Made by a program: the position numbers and the translations under genes. From the NCBI GenBank assembly GCA_964551175.1, contig CAZKBZ010000003.1:10112-74111 (forward strand): a stretch of DNA of 64,000 bases, in the 5' to 3' direction. The notes below the pieces were generated by a model. That model was given only the letters and a program-made list of their open reading frames with translations. It was not told where the DNA came from and made no database searches. Below are positions 34,948-43,653 of this stretch, in pieces. The stretch comes from Desulfobulbus_C sp964551175 (GTDB lineage Bacteria > Desulfobacterota > Desulfobulbia > Desulfobulbales > Desulfobulbaceae). Each line of letters opens with the position of its first letter. Position 1 is the first letter of the stretch.

Positions 34948-35979
34948 GTGCAGAGAGTTAACTTAATGCAGTCTTTATTTGTCCTGCTTCTTATCCTGTT
35001 ATCAGTGAGTCCGGCTCTGGCAGGGGCAAAGTATACCTTCAAGGTGGCAACTATTGCTCCAGAAGGCAGCATCTGGACCAGGCGATTCCACGATTTTGTC
35101 AGTGAGGTGGGAGAAAAATGCAATGGTGAGGTAGGGTTTAAAGTATACGCCGGCGGCATTATGGGGGATGACCGGGCCATGTACCGTAAAATGCAGATCG
35201 GCCAGCTGCATGGAGGCGGCTTTACCATGACCGGCATCGGTTCGGTGGTTCCCGATTTCAGGGTGATGGGCATTCCCTTTCTCTTCCAGTCCTACGACGA
35301 GGTGGACAAGGTGAAAGCCGGCATGCTGGATTATTTCACCGCTGCTTTTGCCAAAAAGGGTCTGGAACTGATCGCCATGACCGAGGTCGGATTTGTCTAT
35401 GCCATGTCCACTACTCCAATTTCCACCCTGCCCCAACTTAAAGACAGCAAAACCTGGGCTCCGGAAGGGGATCCGATCTCCAATGCCTACCTGGACACCC
35501 TTGGCATCACTCCGATTCCCCTTGCAATCCCGGATGTGCTTACCTCCCTGCAGACAGGTATGGTGGAAACAGTTTTTAACTCGCTGTATGGTTCAATTGT
35601 GCTGCAATGGTTCACCAAGACCGTCTATGTCTCTGATATCCCCTTTGGCTATGCCTATGGGGCTTTTCTGCTTGATCGCAGAAAATTTTTACGATTACCT
35701 GAAAACTATAGAAAACTGGTTAAAGCCACGGCAAAAAAACATTTTGATCTGCTCATTCAGGATACCCGGAAAAGCAACCTGGAGGCCCGTCAGGTGCTGA
35801 TCGACAACGGTGTTTCCATGGTGCCGCCGGACCCTGCTGATGCCCGGAAACTGATAGAAAAACGGGATGAAACAGTCCAGCGCATGGGAGACAAGGCGTT
35901 CAGCACAGAGAGTTATGATCTCACGCTGAAACTGCTGGAAGCTGTTCGCAGCCAGGCTGCAGAGAAAAACGTCCAATAA
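34948..35979 (+). CDS. dctP: TRAP transporter substrate-binding protein (DctP family)
   Basis: A 343-residue periplasmic solute-binding protein. The GTG at 34948 is chosen because AGGAG lies six bases before it and it opens directly into a signal peptide (SLFVLLLILLSVSPALAGA). DctP-family marks: KVATIAPEGSIWTRRF, VYAGGIMGDDRAMYRKMQIGQLHGGG, FRVMGIPFLFQSYDEV and TGMVETVFNSL. The usual carboxylate-binding arginine region is not obvious, and association with TatT suggests a non-carboxylate or hydrophobic ligand. The upstream extension from 34858 would overlap tatT. It is followed 18 bases later by dctQ. Confidence 0.92.
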   Translation: MQRVNLMQSLFVLLLILLSVSPALAGAKYTFKVATIAPEGSIWTRRFHDFVSEVGEKCNGEVGFKVYAGGIMGDDRAMYRKMQIGQLHGGGFTMTGIGSVVPDFRVMGIPFLFQSYDEVDKVKAGMLDYFTAAFAKKGLELIAMTEVGFVYAMSTTPISTLPQLKDSKTWAPEGDPISNAYLDTLGITPIPLAIPDVLTSLQTGMVETVFNSLYGSIVLQWFTKTVYVSDIPFGYAYGAFLLDRRKFLRLPENYRKLVKATAKKHFDLLIQDTRKSNLEARQVLIDNGVSMVPPDPADARKLIEKRDETVQRMGDKAFSTESYDLTLKLLEAVRSQAAEKNVQ

Positions 35980-35997
35980 CCCATCTCAAGGGATTTT

Positions 35998-36525
35998 ATG
36001 GGAAAAAAGCAGCTCACCTCCCGGATATCACTTTTATGGAAATGGCTGCTTGACGGTTTTCTCTGTTTGCTGTTGAGCTGTATGATCAGTCTTGCCTGTC
36101 TGCAGATCGGGCTGCGGACTTTTTTCTCGGGCGGTCTGCTCTGGGCCGACCCCCTGCTTCGTTACCTTGTCCTCTGGAGCGGCATGTTAGGGGCAGTGGT
36201 GGCGACAAGAGAGCGCAAACATATCGCCATTGATGTTGTCGGCTACCTGGCCCCTGAACGGTTCAAGCCCTGGCTGCAGCTGGTGCTTGATTTCTTCTCC
36301 TGTCTTGTGACCGGATCCCTGACCTGGGCTGCAATTGTCTTTGTCCGCAACGAGGCGGCCTTTGGCGGCACTTCGCTGCTGTCTCTGCCCTCATGGGTGT
36401 GGAACCTGATTTTTCCCCTGGCCTTTTTTCTGATCGCGGTCCATTTTTTTCTTGCCCTGCTCCAGGATATTCTGCTCATTTCAAGACCGGACGATCAGGA
36501 AACAGAGCCGGAGCCTTTGCCTTGA
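35998..36525 (+). CDS. dctQ: TRAP transporter small permease (DctQ)
   Basis: A 175-residue membrane protein with four helices (about residues 16-38, 54-68, 96-115 and 130-155). The family mark is LLWADPLLRYLVLWSGMLGAVVATRERKHIAIDVV in the DctQ domain, of which the W..R..L.W...GA....+++HI.id pattern is visible. It pairs with DctM to form the membrane part of the transporter. Its stop codon overlaps the TTG start of dctM. Confidence 0.93.
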   Translation: MGKKQLTSRISLLWKWLLDGFLCLLLSCMISLACLQIGLRTFFSGGLLWADPLLRYLVLWSGMLGAVVATRERKHIAIDVVGYLAPERFKPWLQLVLDFFSCLVTGSLTWAAIVFVRNEAAFGGTSLLSLPSWVWNLIFPLAFFLIAVHFFLALLQDILLISRPDDQETEPEPLP

Positions 36526-37787
36526 ATCTCCTGAAACTCTTCACCCTGGCCCTGGCCCTGATAGGCAGCCCGCTGTTCATCGTTATTTCTGCTCTGGCGC
36601 TGATCTCTTTTTATTCTGTGGGCATTGATGTGTCCGTGGTCATTATCGAGATGTCACGACTGGCAGATACACCGCTTTTGCTGGCACTGCCGCTCTTTAT
36701 CTTTGCCGGTACCCTGCTGTCGGAAAGCGGAGCTCCCCAGCGCATGCTGAAGCTGTCGCATCTGCTGCTGGGCTGGATGCCTGGAGGCCTGGCGGTTGTC
36801 TCGCTCCTGGTCTGTGCCGTGTTCACTGCCTTTACCGGGGCTTCCGGGGTAACCATTTTTGCCCTGGGCGGCCTGCTCTTTCCGGCACTTGTTCAGGACA
36901 ACTATTCAGAAAAATTCGCCCTGGGCCTGATCACATCTTCAGGCAGCCTCGGCCTGCTGTTCCCGCCCAGCCTGCCGCTTATCCTGTATGGTGTTATTGC
37001 TGAAACCAGGATTGACCAGCTGTTTTTAGCCGGCATCGTGCCTGGCCTGGTCATGCTTGCCTTCCTTATTGTCTACTCCATGGCAAAAAATCCTGCTCAG
37101 ACCAGGGTGCAGACCAGAACAAATCTTCGCGCAATCATTGCCGGGCTCAGGGAGGCGATATGGGAACTGCCTCTGCCGTTCCTGGTTCTGGGAGGTATAT
37201 ACGGCGGCTTTCTTGTTGCCGGAGAAGCCGCTGCTATCACCGCCTGTTACGTGTTGATCGTGGAGGTTTTTTTCTACCGGGATATTCAGTTCAAACAACT
37301 GCCCGGGATCATGGTCAAGTCAATGATGCTCTTTGGTGGAATTCTGGTTATTCTTGCCGCCTCCATGGCTTCGACCAATTTTCTGGTGGACCAGGAAGTG
37401 CCCATGCGTCTTTTTGAGTTTATCCGTCAGTATATTTCCAGCAAGTACACCTTTCTGCTGCTGCTCAATATATTTCTGCTTATCGTCGGTTCGATGCTCG
37501 ATATTTTCTCCGCCCTGGTGCTGGTGGTACCGCTCATCGTCCCCATTGCCAGAGGCTATGATGTCAACCTGATTCACCTTGGCATCATCTTTCTGACCAA
37601 TCTGCAGATCGGCTACTGCACACCGCCGGTGGGACTCAATCTTTTTCTGGCCAGCTATAAGTTTGAAAGGCCGGTGATTCAGCTGTACGGGGCCACGCTG
37701 CCCTTTCTCGCCCTGCTCATGGTGACCCTTGTCATTATCACCTATTTCCCGTTGTTGAGTCTTTTTCTTGTAAATCTCGCTGGTTGA
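36522..37787 (+). CDS. dctM: TRAP transporter large permease (DctM)
   Basis: A 421-residue protein with about twelve membrane helices, the sodium- or proton-coupled carrier of the TRAP system. Typical parts are LFIFAGTLLSESG, GGLAVVSLLVCAVFTAFTGASG, LGLLFPPSLPLILYG and LTNLQIGYCTPPVGLNLF. The start is the TTG at 36522, which shares bases with the dctQ stop (TTGA) and has GGAG eight bases upstream. The open frame extends upstream to 36393 but lies inside dctQ. It ends the tatT-dctP-dctQ-dctM operon. Confidence 0.93.
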   Translation: MNLLKLFTLALALIGSPLFIVISALALISFYSVGIDVSVVIIEMSRLADTPLLLALPLFIFAGTLLSESGAPQRMLKLSHLLLGWMPGGLAVVSLLVCAVFTAFTGASGVTIFALGGLLFPALVQDNYSEKFALGLITSSGSLGLLFPPSLPLILYGVIAETRIDQLFLAGIVPGLVMLAFLIVYSMAKNPAQTRVQTRTNLRAIIAGLREAIWELPLPFLVLGGIYGGFLVAGEAAAITACYVLIVEVFFYRDIQFKQLPGIMVKSMMLFGGILVILAASMASTNFLVDQEVPMRLFEFIRQYISSKYTFLLLLNIFLLIVGSMLDIFSALVLVVPLIVPIARGYDVNLIHLGIIFLTNLQIGYCTPPVGLNLFLASYKFERPVIQLYGATLPFLALLMVTLVIITYFPLLSLFLVNLAG

Positions 37788-37803
37788 ATACCCGGATGCA
37801 TGT

Positions 37804-38079
37804 TCATGACTGTTTTTGTTCAGCAATATAATACCGGATTTTGCCAAGACGTTTTGCCATGTACATCACATCATCTGCATGCCTGAGCAGGTGTTGCGGT
37901 GTTTCAGCATGGCCTGGATACAGAGCGATACCAATGCTGAAGGAAATATCCAGATCCTGGTCAACATCTAGCTTAATGACCGGGCAGGAGTATAACCGGT
38001 TGACAATGTTGATTACCTGCTGCTGATCACCTGAAGCCTCCTCTCGGGTATTGGTTATCCTGGATTTTGGAGGAATATG
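37804..38079 (-). pseudogene. C-terminal half of a GGDEF domain (gene remnant)
   Basis: Open on the minus strand without a start codon, running from after a TAA at 38080-38082 to a stop at 37804-37806. Translation gives the second half of a GGDEF domain: VINIVNRLYSCP, then DISFSIGIALYPGHAETP, HLLRHADDVMYMAKRLGKI. The GGDEF active-site motif and everything before it are missing. It lies 12 bases beyond the stop of the REC-PAS gene, in the position where a C-terminal GGDEF domain would be. The two are best explained as pieces of one broken REC-PAS-GGDEF gene. Confidence 0.75.
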
Positions 38080-38091
38080 TTACCGCAGGAC

Positions 38092-39066
38092 TTAGATGAG
38101 CCAGGCGGTCATTTCAGTGACAACATGGGCGACACCGGTCAGCGTACCGTCACTGTCAAGAAGCGGTATATGGATCTGCTGCAACGGTGGAGAATTATTT
38201 CTTTCCAGGATTACCGGTTCATTGAACATGCTTGTTATTGTATCCCCCACAGGACACTGACGGCATATTTTGGAATTTGCCTGGTACACCTCATGACATG
38301 ATTTACCGATGAGTTCAGAAAGCCTGATGTTGAAAAAATCCAGGGCGGTCTGGTTACCCCAGATAATACGTCGGTCTGTATCTTGAATTGTAATTAATTC
38401 TTTGAGATTATTTAAGATATGATAAAAGTTGTCCCTTTCCTGTTTGAGTTGTTCCTGTTCTGTTTCCGCAGCATGAGTAACCTGATGAAGTAATTTTTTC
38501 AGGTGTTCCTGCTGCTGTTTCTGCTGTTCAAGAAGCTGTTTTATTTTGAGCTGAAGATCGATGCGTGCATGAAGCACATCTTTTTGAAAGGGTTTGGAAA
38601 TATAATCCACTGCTCCCGCAACCAATCCTTTACTCTCCATGCCTTTGTCGGTCATTGCAGTAACGAAGAGTACCGGTATGTGGCGCAGGCGAGGGTTGCC
38701 CTTTAGTTGTCGGCAAACCGAATAACCATCCATATCCGGCATATTGACATCCAGCAGAATAAGATCGGGAACAATTGTTTCAGCAAGCTGTAATCCCTGT
38801 TCACCCGAGGAGGCAACGGAAAGGGTATACTCGTCAGCCAGGATCGATATCAGCAGTTCCTGGTACAGCCTGTCATCGTCAATGAACAAAAGGTGATACT
38901 GGGAAGTATCTACGGTCGCAGCATGGGCACCATGGTCAATTATTGTTTCCTGGGACATCGCATTCCCACAGATCGTGCATGTCGGGGGGCTGGTCTTGAT
39001 CTGTTGCAGCTGTTCCGGCGAAATGATGTTCTTTCCGCCGCATTCTTCACAAAAAATTACATTCAT
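38092..39066 (-). CDS. Response regulator with zinc-ribbon, receiver and PAS domains, C-terminally truncated
   Basis: 324 residues. N-terminal CxxC pairs (FCEECGG and CTICGN) suggest a small zinc ribbon. The receiver domain follows (LLFIDDDRLYQEL, LILLDVNMPDMDGY with the phosphate-accepting Asp, FVTAMTDKG, YISKPFQK), then a Gln-rich coiled coil (about 175-215) and a PAS domain (ILNNLKELITIQDTDRRIIWGNQTALDFF; QCPVGD). It stops at MTAWLI, exactly where such proteins usually continue into a linker and a GGDEF domain. The severed GGDEF half lies just downstream. The shortened protein could still be stable, but its output domain is gone. The ATG has AGGA seven bases upstream. Confidence 0.85.
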   Translation of the reverse strand: MNVIFCEECGGKNIISPEQLQQIKTSPPTCTICGNAMSQETIIDHGAHAATVDTSQYHLLFIDDDRLYQELLISILADEYTLSVASSGEQGLQLAETIVPDLILLDVNMPDMDGYSVCRQLKGNPRLRHIPVLFVTAMTDKGMESKGLVAGAVDYISKPFQKDVLHARIDLQLKIKQLLEQQKQQQEHLKKLLHQVTHAAETEQEQLKQERDNFYHILNNLKELITIQDTDRRIIWGNQTALDFFNIRLSELIGKSCHEVYQANSKICRQCPVGDTITSMFNEPVILERNNSPPLQQIHIPLLDSDGTLTGVAHVVTEMTAWLI

Positions 39067-39120
39067 GATCTGGTCCTGATGTTGTAGGCAACAATCACCC
39101 GTTGTTAAACAGGTTCCGGA

Positions 39121-42100
39121 TTACCGGCCTACATACATGTCAATAAAAGCAGTAAGATGTCTCTGCAGTTGCGAGAGCTTGGATCGGTAATCCAGCTGGA
39201 TATTCTTTCCTGCCTTGATTTCGATCTCTTTTGCAAGCCCCGCGTCTTCCTCCAGGCCCAGGGCAAGGAGGCTGCCCTTGGCTTTGTGTGCGGCAGAGGA
39301 CAGCAGTTCCATGTCTGCTCTTGACAGGGCTTTTCCGGCCTGCTCCAGAGTATGGAGCAGGGTTTCTGCAGAAAGGCGGCACATTTTTTCCAGTTCATCT
39401 CCATCCAGTCCATAGGTTTTTTGTAAATGCTCGTTGGCTTGTTGGATAATATCTTTCATGGCAGTGTTATTGTGCTGAAGTTGAAAGTCATTTGCTTCTT
39501 CGGTCGGGGCCGTATGGGGAGGTTCGGTAGTTGGAGGTAAAACCCCCTGTATGGCGGCAATGAGTTCTTTGCTGGTAAAAGGTTTGCTCAGATAGCCATT
39601 CATTCCCGCCTTGAGACAAATGCGCCTGTCCTCGTCCAGGGCATGTGCGGTCAGGGCGATGACCGGCGTGTGGATATCCCTGATTCTGGTACATAATGGT
39701 TGCCAGAGTTCTTCTGTGAGGCACTCGTGTTCCGGCATGTCCAGGCGGTTTTCACAGGCGCGGATAATTTTTGTTGCGGTGATACCATCCATTACCGGCA
39801 TACGTACATCCATCAGGATCAGATCGAAATAGGTGTGGGACAAATGTTTCAATGCCTCGATTCCTGAACCGGCTTCGATAATCAGGTGGTCGTTGTTTCG
39901 GGCCAGAATGGTCTTGGCAATAAATCGATTGGCTTTGTTGTCGTCCACCAGTAAAATTTGAAGTTTTGGAATATCCGTACGCAGTGACTTGCAGCGGTTA
40001 TCCAACTGTTCCAGCTCCTCCCCAGACATCAGTGAACAGGTAAGGGTAAAAGTAAAACAGCTGCCCTGGCCGGGAACGCTTGTCACGGAAATACCCTCTC
40101 CCATCAAATTGCACAGTTGCGATGAAATGGCAAGCCCAAGACCTGTGCCGCCAAAATTTCTGGCAATGGAGGAGTCTGCCTGGTTGAATTTTTCAAAAAT
40201 GGCCTGCTGCTGCTCCGGGGCAATTCCCATGCCGGTATCCCGCACGGCAAAAGACAGGAACAGGCGGTCACCCTCCTTCTTTTTGATGCCGGCTTCAATA
40301 GTGATTGAACCTGAATCGGTAAACTTGATGGCATTGGATACCAGGTTAATCAGAACCTGATGCAGCCGTAATTCATCGGCAATAATATATTCAGGTATAC
40401 CGTCGTCAATCCGCTCTATAATATCCAACCCCTTTTTAACGGCCAGGGCATGGCTTGTCTGAATAACGCCGGCAATACAGTCTCTGGGGTTGAATGGTTT
40501 CGGATCAAGCTCGAGCCGGCCCGCTTCAATCTTTGAAAAGTCGAGGATATCGTTGATCAGGTGCAGGAGAAAGGTAGAGGATTGTGTTATGTTGTTCAGC
40601 AGAAATTGCTGTTTGTTGTCAAGAGACGTATCGGCCATGATCTCCCCCATGCCGATGATCGCATTCAGCGGAGTCCGTATTTCATGGCTCATGTTGGCCA
40701 GAAAAGAACTCTTTGCCTGACTGGCTTTGCGTGCCTGGTCACGGGCTTCTTTCAGGATCTTTCTTTTTTCCCTGTCGCGTTGGATATCAAGCGTGAGCCA
40801 GACGGCTCCCATGTCCGGATCCTGCGGATCAATAATTTTGCCGATTAGACGGCACCAGAAAAGGCTGCCGTTTTTCCGACGCATTTGCAGTTCGTCCTGG
40901 AAAATTTCATCACGGGAGAATTTATTAAACGCTTTATCAATGGTTTCTTGAAAAGAAGCTTCATCCTTGAAAAGTGTCTTTGATGGCAGACGTTCAGCAT
41001 CCTGCCTGGTGTAACCGAACATGGCGGCTCCCTGCCTGCTGATCCATNNNNNNNNNNNNNNNNNNNNNNNNNNNNNNNNNNNNNNNNNNNNNNNNNNNNN
41101 NNNNNNNNNNNNNNNNNNNNNNNNNNNNNNNNNNNNNNNNNNNNNNNTCATATAGCCTTCGATTCCGTTGTTGATCAACTCTTCCGATGACCTGCCAAAC
41201 AGTTCACACAGGCTGGAGTTAATCATAATTATTCTATTTGTTCCACAATCTCTGAAAACGAACCCCACGGGACTTTTGTCTATGATGGTTTGATATATTT
41301 TTTTATCTGCCAGTCTCTGTCTGGTCTCCTGGGCCAGGGAATTCGTGGCAATCATGATCTCTTCATTTTTTCTATAGAATAAATAGAGCAGCAGCAGCAA
41401 GAAGCAGACCATGGTTGCCGAGAGTAAAAAAAACCGTTTATAGATAGGGGAAGTCCAGTGAAATGTCCGGCGCAACCATCCGCTTTCAACAATGTGGACA
41501 AGGGAGAGTCCACCATAGCCCAACGGTGCCCGGAAAAAGAAAAACGTGGATCCGCTGTCGTTAGTGGATTTAACAATAGCGTTGTTTTTCATATCAGTCA
41601 GTAATCCGGGCGGGAAATTCAGCGGGGAAATCCTGTCCGGGGGAAACTGGCGTGAGGCTTGAAGTCTTTTCTCAGTTGCCGGATTCATGGGTTGGAAAGT
41701 ATACAGCTTATGATTTTTTATGTTGATAAATATGCCGGACTCTGTCAGCAATCCGACCAGAAAATTTGATTCAGCCGGTTGATCGCTGGTAAAAGCGGTA
41801 CTGAGCCATGAAATATTGAAAAAAGAGGGACGGATTTTTATCACCGCCACGCCGACGGCATGTGAAGAGATTTTGACGGGACGGGCATAAAAAATTCCGA
41901 GTTTGTTCGAGGTAACTCCGATGGCCGTGTAAAGGATGGGACTGTCTTGTAAGGCAGCTTGGAAATATGGCCTGAATCCATAGTTATGGCCGACAAAAGA
42001 CGGCTCACTGGAATAGATGCAGTTTCCTTTCATGTCCATGAGATACGCTGCCGAGATATTCTCTATCATTGCTATGGACTCAAGGGTTTTAGTAACCATC

Positions 42101-42369
42101 AGGGCTGCTATCCTGGTTGGTTTTTTCTGCTGGTTATGATAATTTAAGATGTTGAGGATCAGGGGATTGTGGGTGAGCTGTTTGGATATACTTGTGAGCT
42201 GGTTCAGGCCCCGGTTAAACAATTCTGTTTCCCGCTGCAGACGCATGCTGTACAGATCAAGGTCCTTTTGCCAGCCGCTCTGTCTGCTGTACAGACCAAG
42301 CAAAATACTGAACAAGACCGCAGCCACGGCAAGAAAAAAACAGGTTTTTCTGAAAGTGAATATTTTCAT
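39121..42369 (-). CDS. Hybrid sensor histidine kinase (dCache-PAS-PAS-HisKA-HATPase-REC-HPt), with internal gap
   Basis: About 1082 residues as numbered, 34 of them inside an N run (41048-41147). Order: a membrane helix (about 10-27), a periplasmic dCache-like sensor (about 40-300), a second membrane helix (about 310-333), a PAS domain, a second PAS domain partly in the gap (MFGYTRQDAERLP), HisKA (FLANMSHEIRTPLNAIIG), HATPase (VSNAIKF, DTGMGIAPEQQ, GTGLGLAISSQL), a receiver (LVDDNKANRF, DLILMDVRMPVMDG) and a C-terminal HPt domain (AAHKAKGSLLALG). This is a complete phosphorelay in one chain. It lies 55 bases upstream of the REC-PAS gene, a likely partner, and downstream of the HD-GYP gene. 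Confidence 0.93.
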   Translation of the reverse strand: MKIFTFRKTCFFLAVAAVLFSILLGLYSRQSGWQKDLDLYSMRLQRETELFNRGLNQLTSISKQLTHNPLILNILNYHNQQKKPTRIAALMVTKTLESIAMIENISAAYLMDMKGNCIYSSEPSFVGHNYGFRPYFQAALQDSPILYTAIGVTSNKLGIFYARPVKISSHAVGVAVIKIRPSFFNISWLSTAFTSDQPAESNFLVGLLTESGIFINIKNHKLYTFQPMNPATEKRLQASRQFPPDRISPLNFPPGLLTDMKNNAIVKSTNDSGSTFFFFRAPLGYGGLSLVHIVESGWLRRTFHWTSPIYKRFFLLSATMVCFLLLLLYLFYRKNEEIMIATNSLAQETRQRLADKKIYQTIIDKSPVGFVFRDCGTNRIIMINSSLCELFGRSSEELINNGIEGYMXXXXXXXXXXXXXXXXXXXXXXXXXXXXXXXXXXWISRQGAAMFGYTRQDAERLPSKTLFKDEASFQETIDKAFNKFSRDEIFQDELQMRRKNGSLFWCRLIGKIIDPQDPDMGAVWLTLDIQRDREKRKILKEARDQARKASQAKSSFLANMSHEIRTPLNAIIGMGEIMADTSLDNKQQFLLNNITQSSTFLLHLINDILDFSKIEAGRLELDPKPFNPRDCIAGVIQTSHALAVKKGLDIIERIDDGIPEYIIADELRLHQVLINLVSNAIKFTDSGSITIEAGIKKKEGDRLFLSFAVRDTGMGIAPEQQQAIFEKFNQADSSIARNFGGTGLGLAISSQLCNLMGEGISVTSVPGQGSCFTFTLTCSLMSGEELEQLDNRCKSLRTDIPKLQILLVDDNKANRFIAKTILARNNDHLIIEAGSGIEALKHLSHTYFDLILMDVRMPVMDGITATKIIRACENRLDMPEHECLTEELWQPLCTRIRDIHTPVIALTAHALDEDRRICLKAGMNGYLSKPFTSKELIAAIQGVLPPTTEPPHTAPTEEANDFQLQHNNTAMKDIIQQANEHLQKTYGLDGDELEKMCRLSAETLLHTLEQAGKALSRADMELLSSAAHKAKGSLLALGLEEDAGLAKEIEIKAGKNIQLDYRSKLSQLQRHLTAFIDMYVGR
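41048..41147. other. Assembly gap (100 N) inside the hybrid kinase
   Basis: Falls between the two PAS domains. The frames on either side happen to agree across 100 bases, but the true length is unknown. Confidence 0.8.
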
Positions 42370-42506
42370 TATCCCGGTGCGTGTGACACCTTACTTATCA
42401 TTTTTTGTCGGAGCAGGATAAATAAGGTCTGTTTCGGATGGGCTGGCCACTGCTGTTTCGGACAGAAAATTGAGTTGTCATTTCCGTCCCGGTGAACAGG
42501 ATATCA

Positions 42507-43553
42507 TTATATGCTGAACCGATCCTTGACGGTCTCCCATATATCCTCCTGGCGGACAAAGGCTTCGACCAGCTGCGGATCAAGCTGTTTCCCGCGTTCC
42601 TCAAGGATCAACTGCCTGGCCTCATCATGGCTGAGGGCCTTTTTGTAGGCCCGTGCACTGGTGAGGGCATCATAAATATCTGCAACCGCCATAATACGTG
42701 CCGCCACGGGAATACGGCTGCCGGTAAGCCCTTCCGGATAGCCGTTTCCGTCAAAATGTTCATGGTGGTACATGGAGATTTCAAAGGCGGTTTTTATGGC
42801 CGGTGATCCTGTTTTTTCGTAAATACCCCGGAGGAGGTTGCCTCCAATGACGGTATGTTTTTTCATCAGGGCAAATTCTTCACGGGTGAATTTGCCGGGT
42901 TTATGGAGAATTGCATCTGGAATAGCCACTTTTCCGATATCGTGCAGAGGTGAAACCCGAGAGATTTCATCAGCAAAGGAAAGGGTGATACCCATTTCAG
43001 GACACTGTTCCGCCAGGTCTCTGGCCAGCAGCCGGGTGTACATCCGTACCCTATCCAGATGGCAACCTGTTTCTTCACTTCTATACTCCGATAATCGGGC
43101 CATTCCGAAGATGAGTTCTTCCGTGCTTTCCAGCTGGAGCAGGCGAAAGCCGCTGCGGGTTCTGAGTTTCAACTCTTCGGGCAGGGCCGGTTTACTCAGA
43201 AAATCATCGGCTCCCTGGGAAAGGGCCCGTACCACGGCCTGTTTGTCATCAGCACCGGTCAGCACTATCAGGTACATGTAACGACTCGCCTGTTCACGGA
43301 TGGCTTTGATAAAATCATAGCCATCCATGACAGGCATGGACAGGTCGGTGATGACAAGTCGTATAGCCGGATTGTCAGCACAGAGAGCCATGGCCTCACG
43401 ACCGTTTTCAGCCTCCAGAACGGTATATCCTTCACGGACAAGAGGAACACGCAGCAGCATACGCTGGGCCGAATCATCATCTACCAGCAGAACCTGCATT
43501 GCTTTATAATTCTCAAAATCAGCGGTCACCACTGGTGCTGTGGCTGGTAACAT
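42507..43553 (-). CDS. Response regulator with HD-GYP cyclic-di-GMP phosphodiesterase domain
   Basis: 348 residues. The receiver domain (about 20-140) has LLVDDDSAQRML, VITDLSMPVMDGYDF and LSKPALP. The HD-GYP domain follows with VSPLHDIGKVAIPDAIL, KKHTVIGG, YHHEHFDGNGYPEGL (the HHExxDGxGYP site) and AVADIYDALTSARAYK, all catalytic residues being intact. It should degrade cyclic-di-GMP when phosphorylated. The ATG at 43553 has AAGGA eight bases upstream; the longer frame begins with a TTG. It lies between the selenocysteine rhodanese and the hybrid kinase genes. Confidence 0.94.
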   Translation of the reverse strand: MLPATAPVVTADFENYKAMQVLLVDDDSAQRMLLRVPLVREGYTVLEAENGREAMALCADNPAIRLVITDLSMPVMDGYDFIKAIREQASRYMYLIVLTGADDKQAVVRALSQGADDFLSKPALPEELKLRTRSGFRLLQLESTEELIFGMARLSEYRSEETGCHLDRVRMYTRLLARDLAEQCPEMGITLSFADEISRVSPLHDIGKVAIPDAILHKPGKFTREEFALMKKHTVIGGNLLRGIYEKTGSPAIKTAFEISMYHHEHFDGNGYPEGLTGSRIPVAARIMAVADIYDALTSARAYKKALSHDEARQLILEERGKQLDPQLVEAFVRQEDIWETVKDRFSI

Positions 43554-43653
43554 GGAGTTATCCTTCAAACATTATGGTTGTCGGTATATGACCAAATGAC
43601 AGTGAGCAGCGGCTTTTAATAGCCCGTAAGCTGTCGCGGCTGGAGGGGATCAC

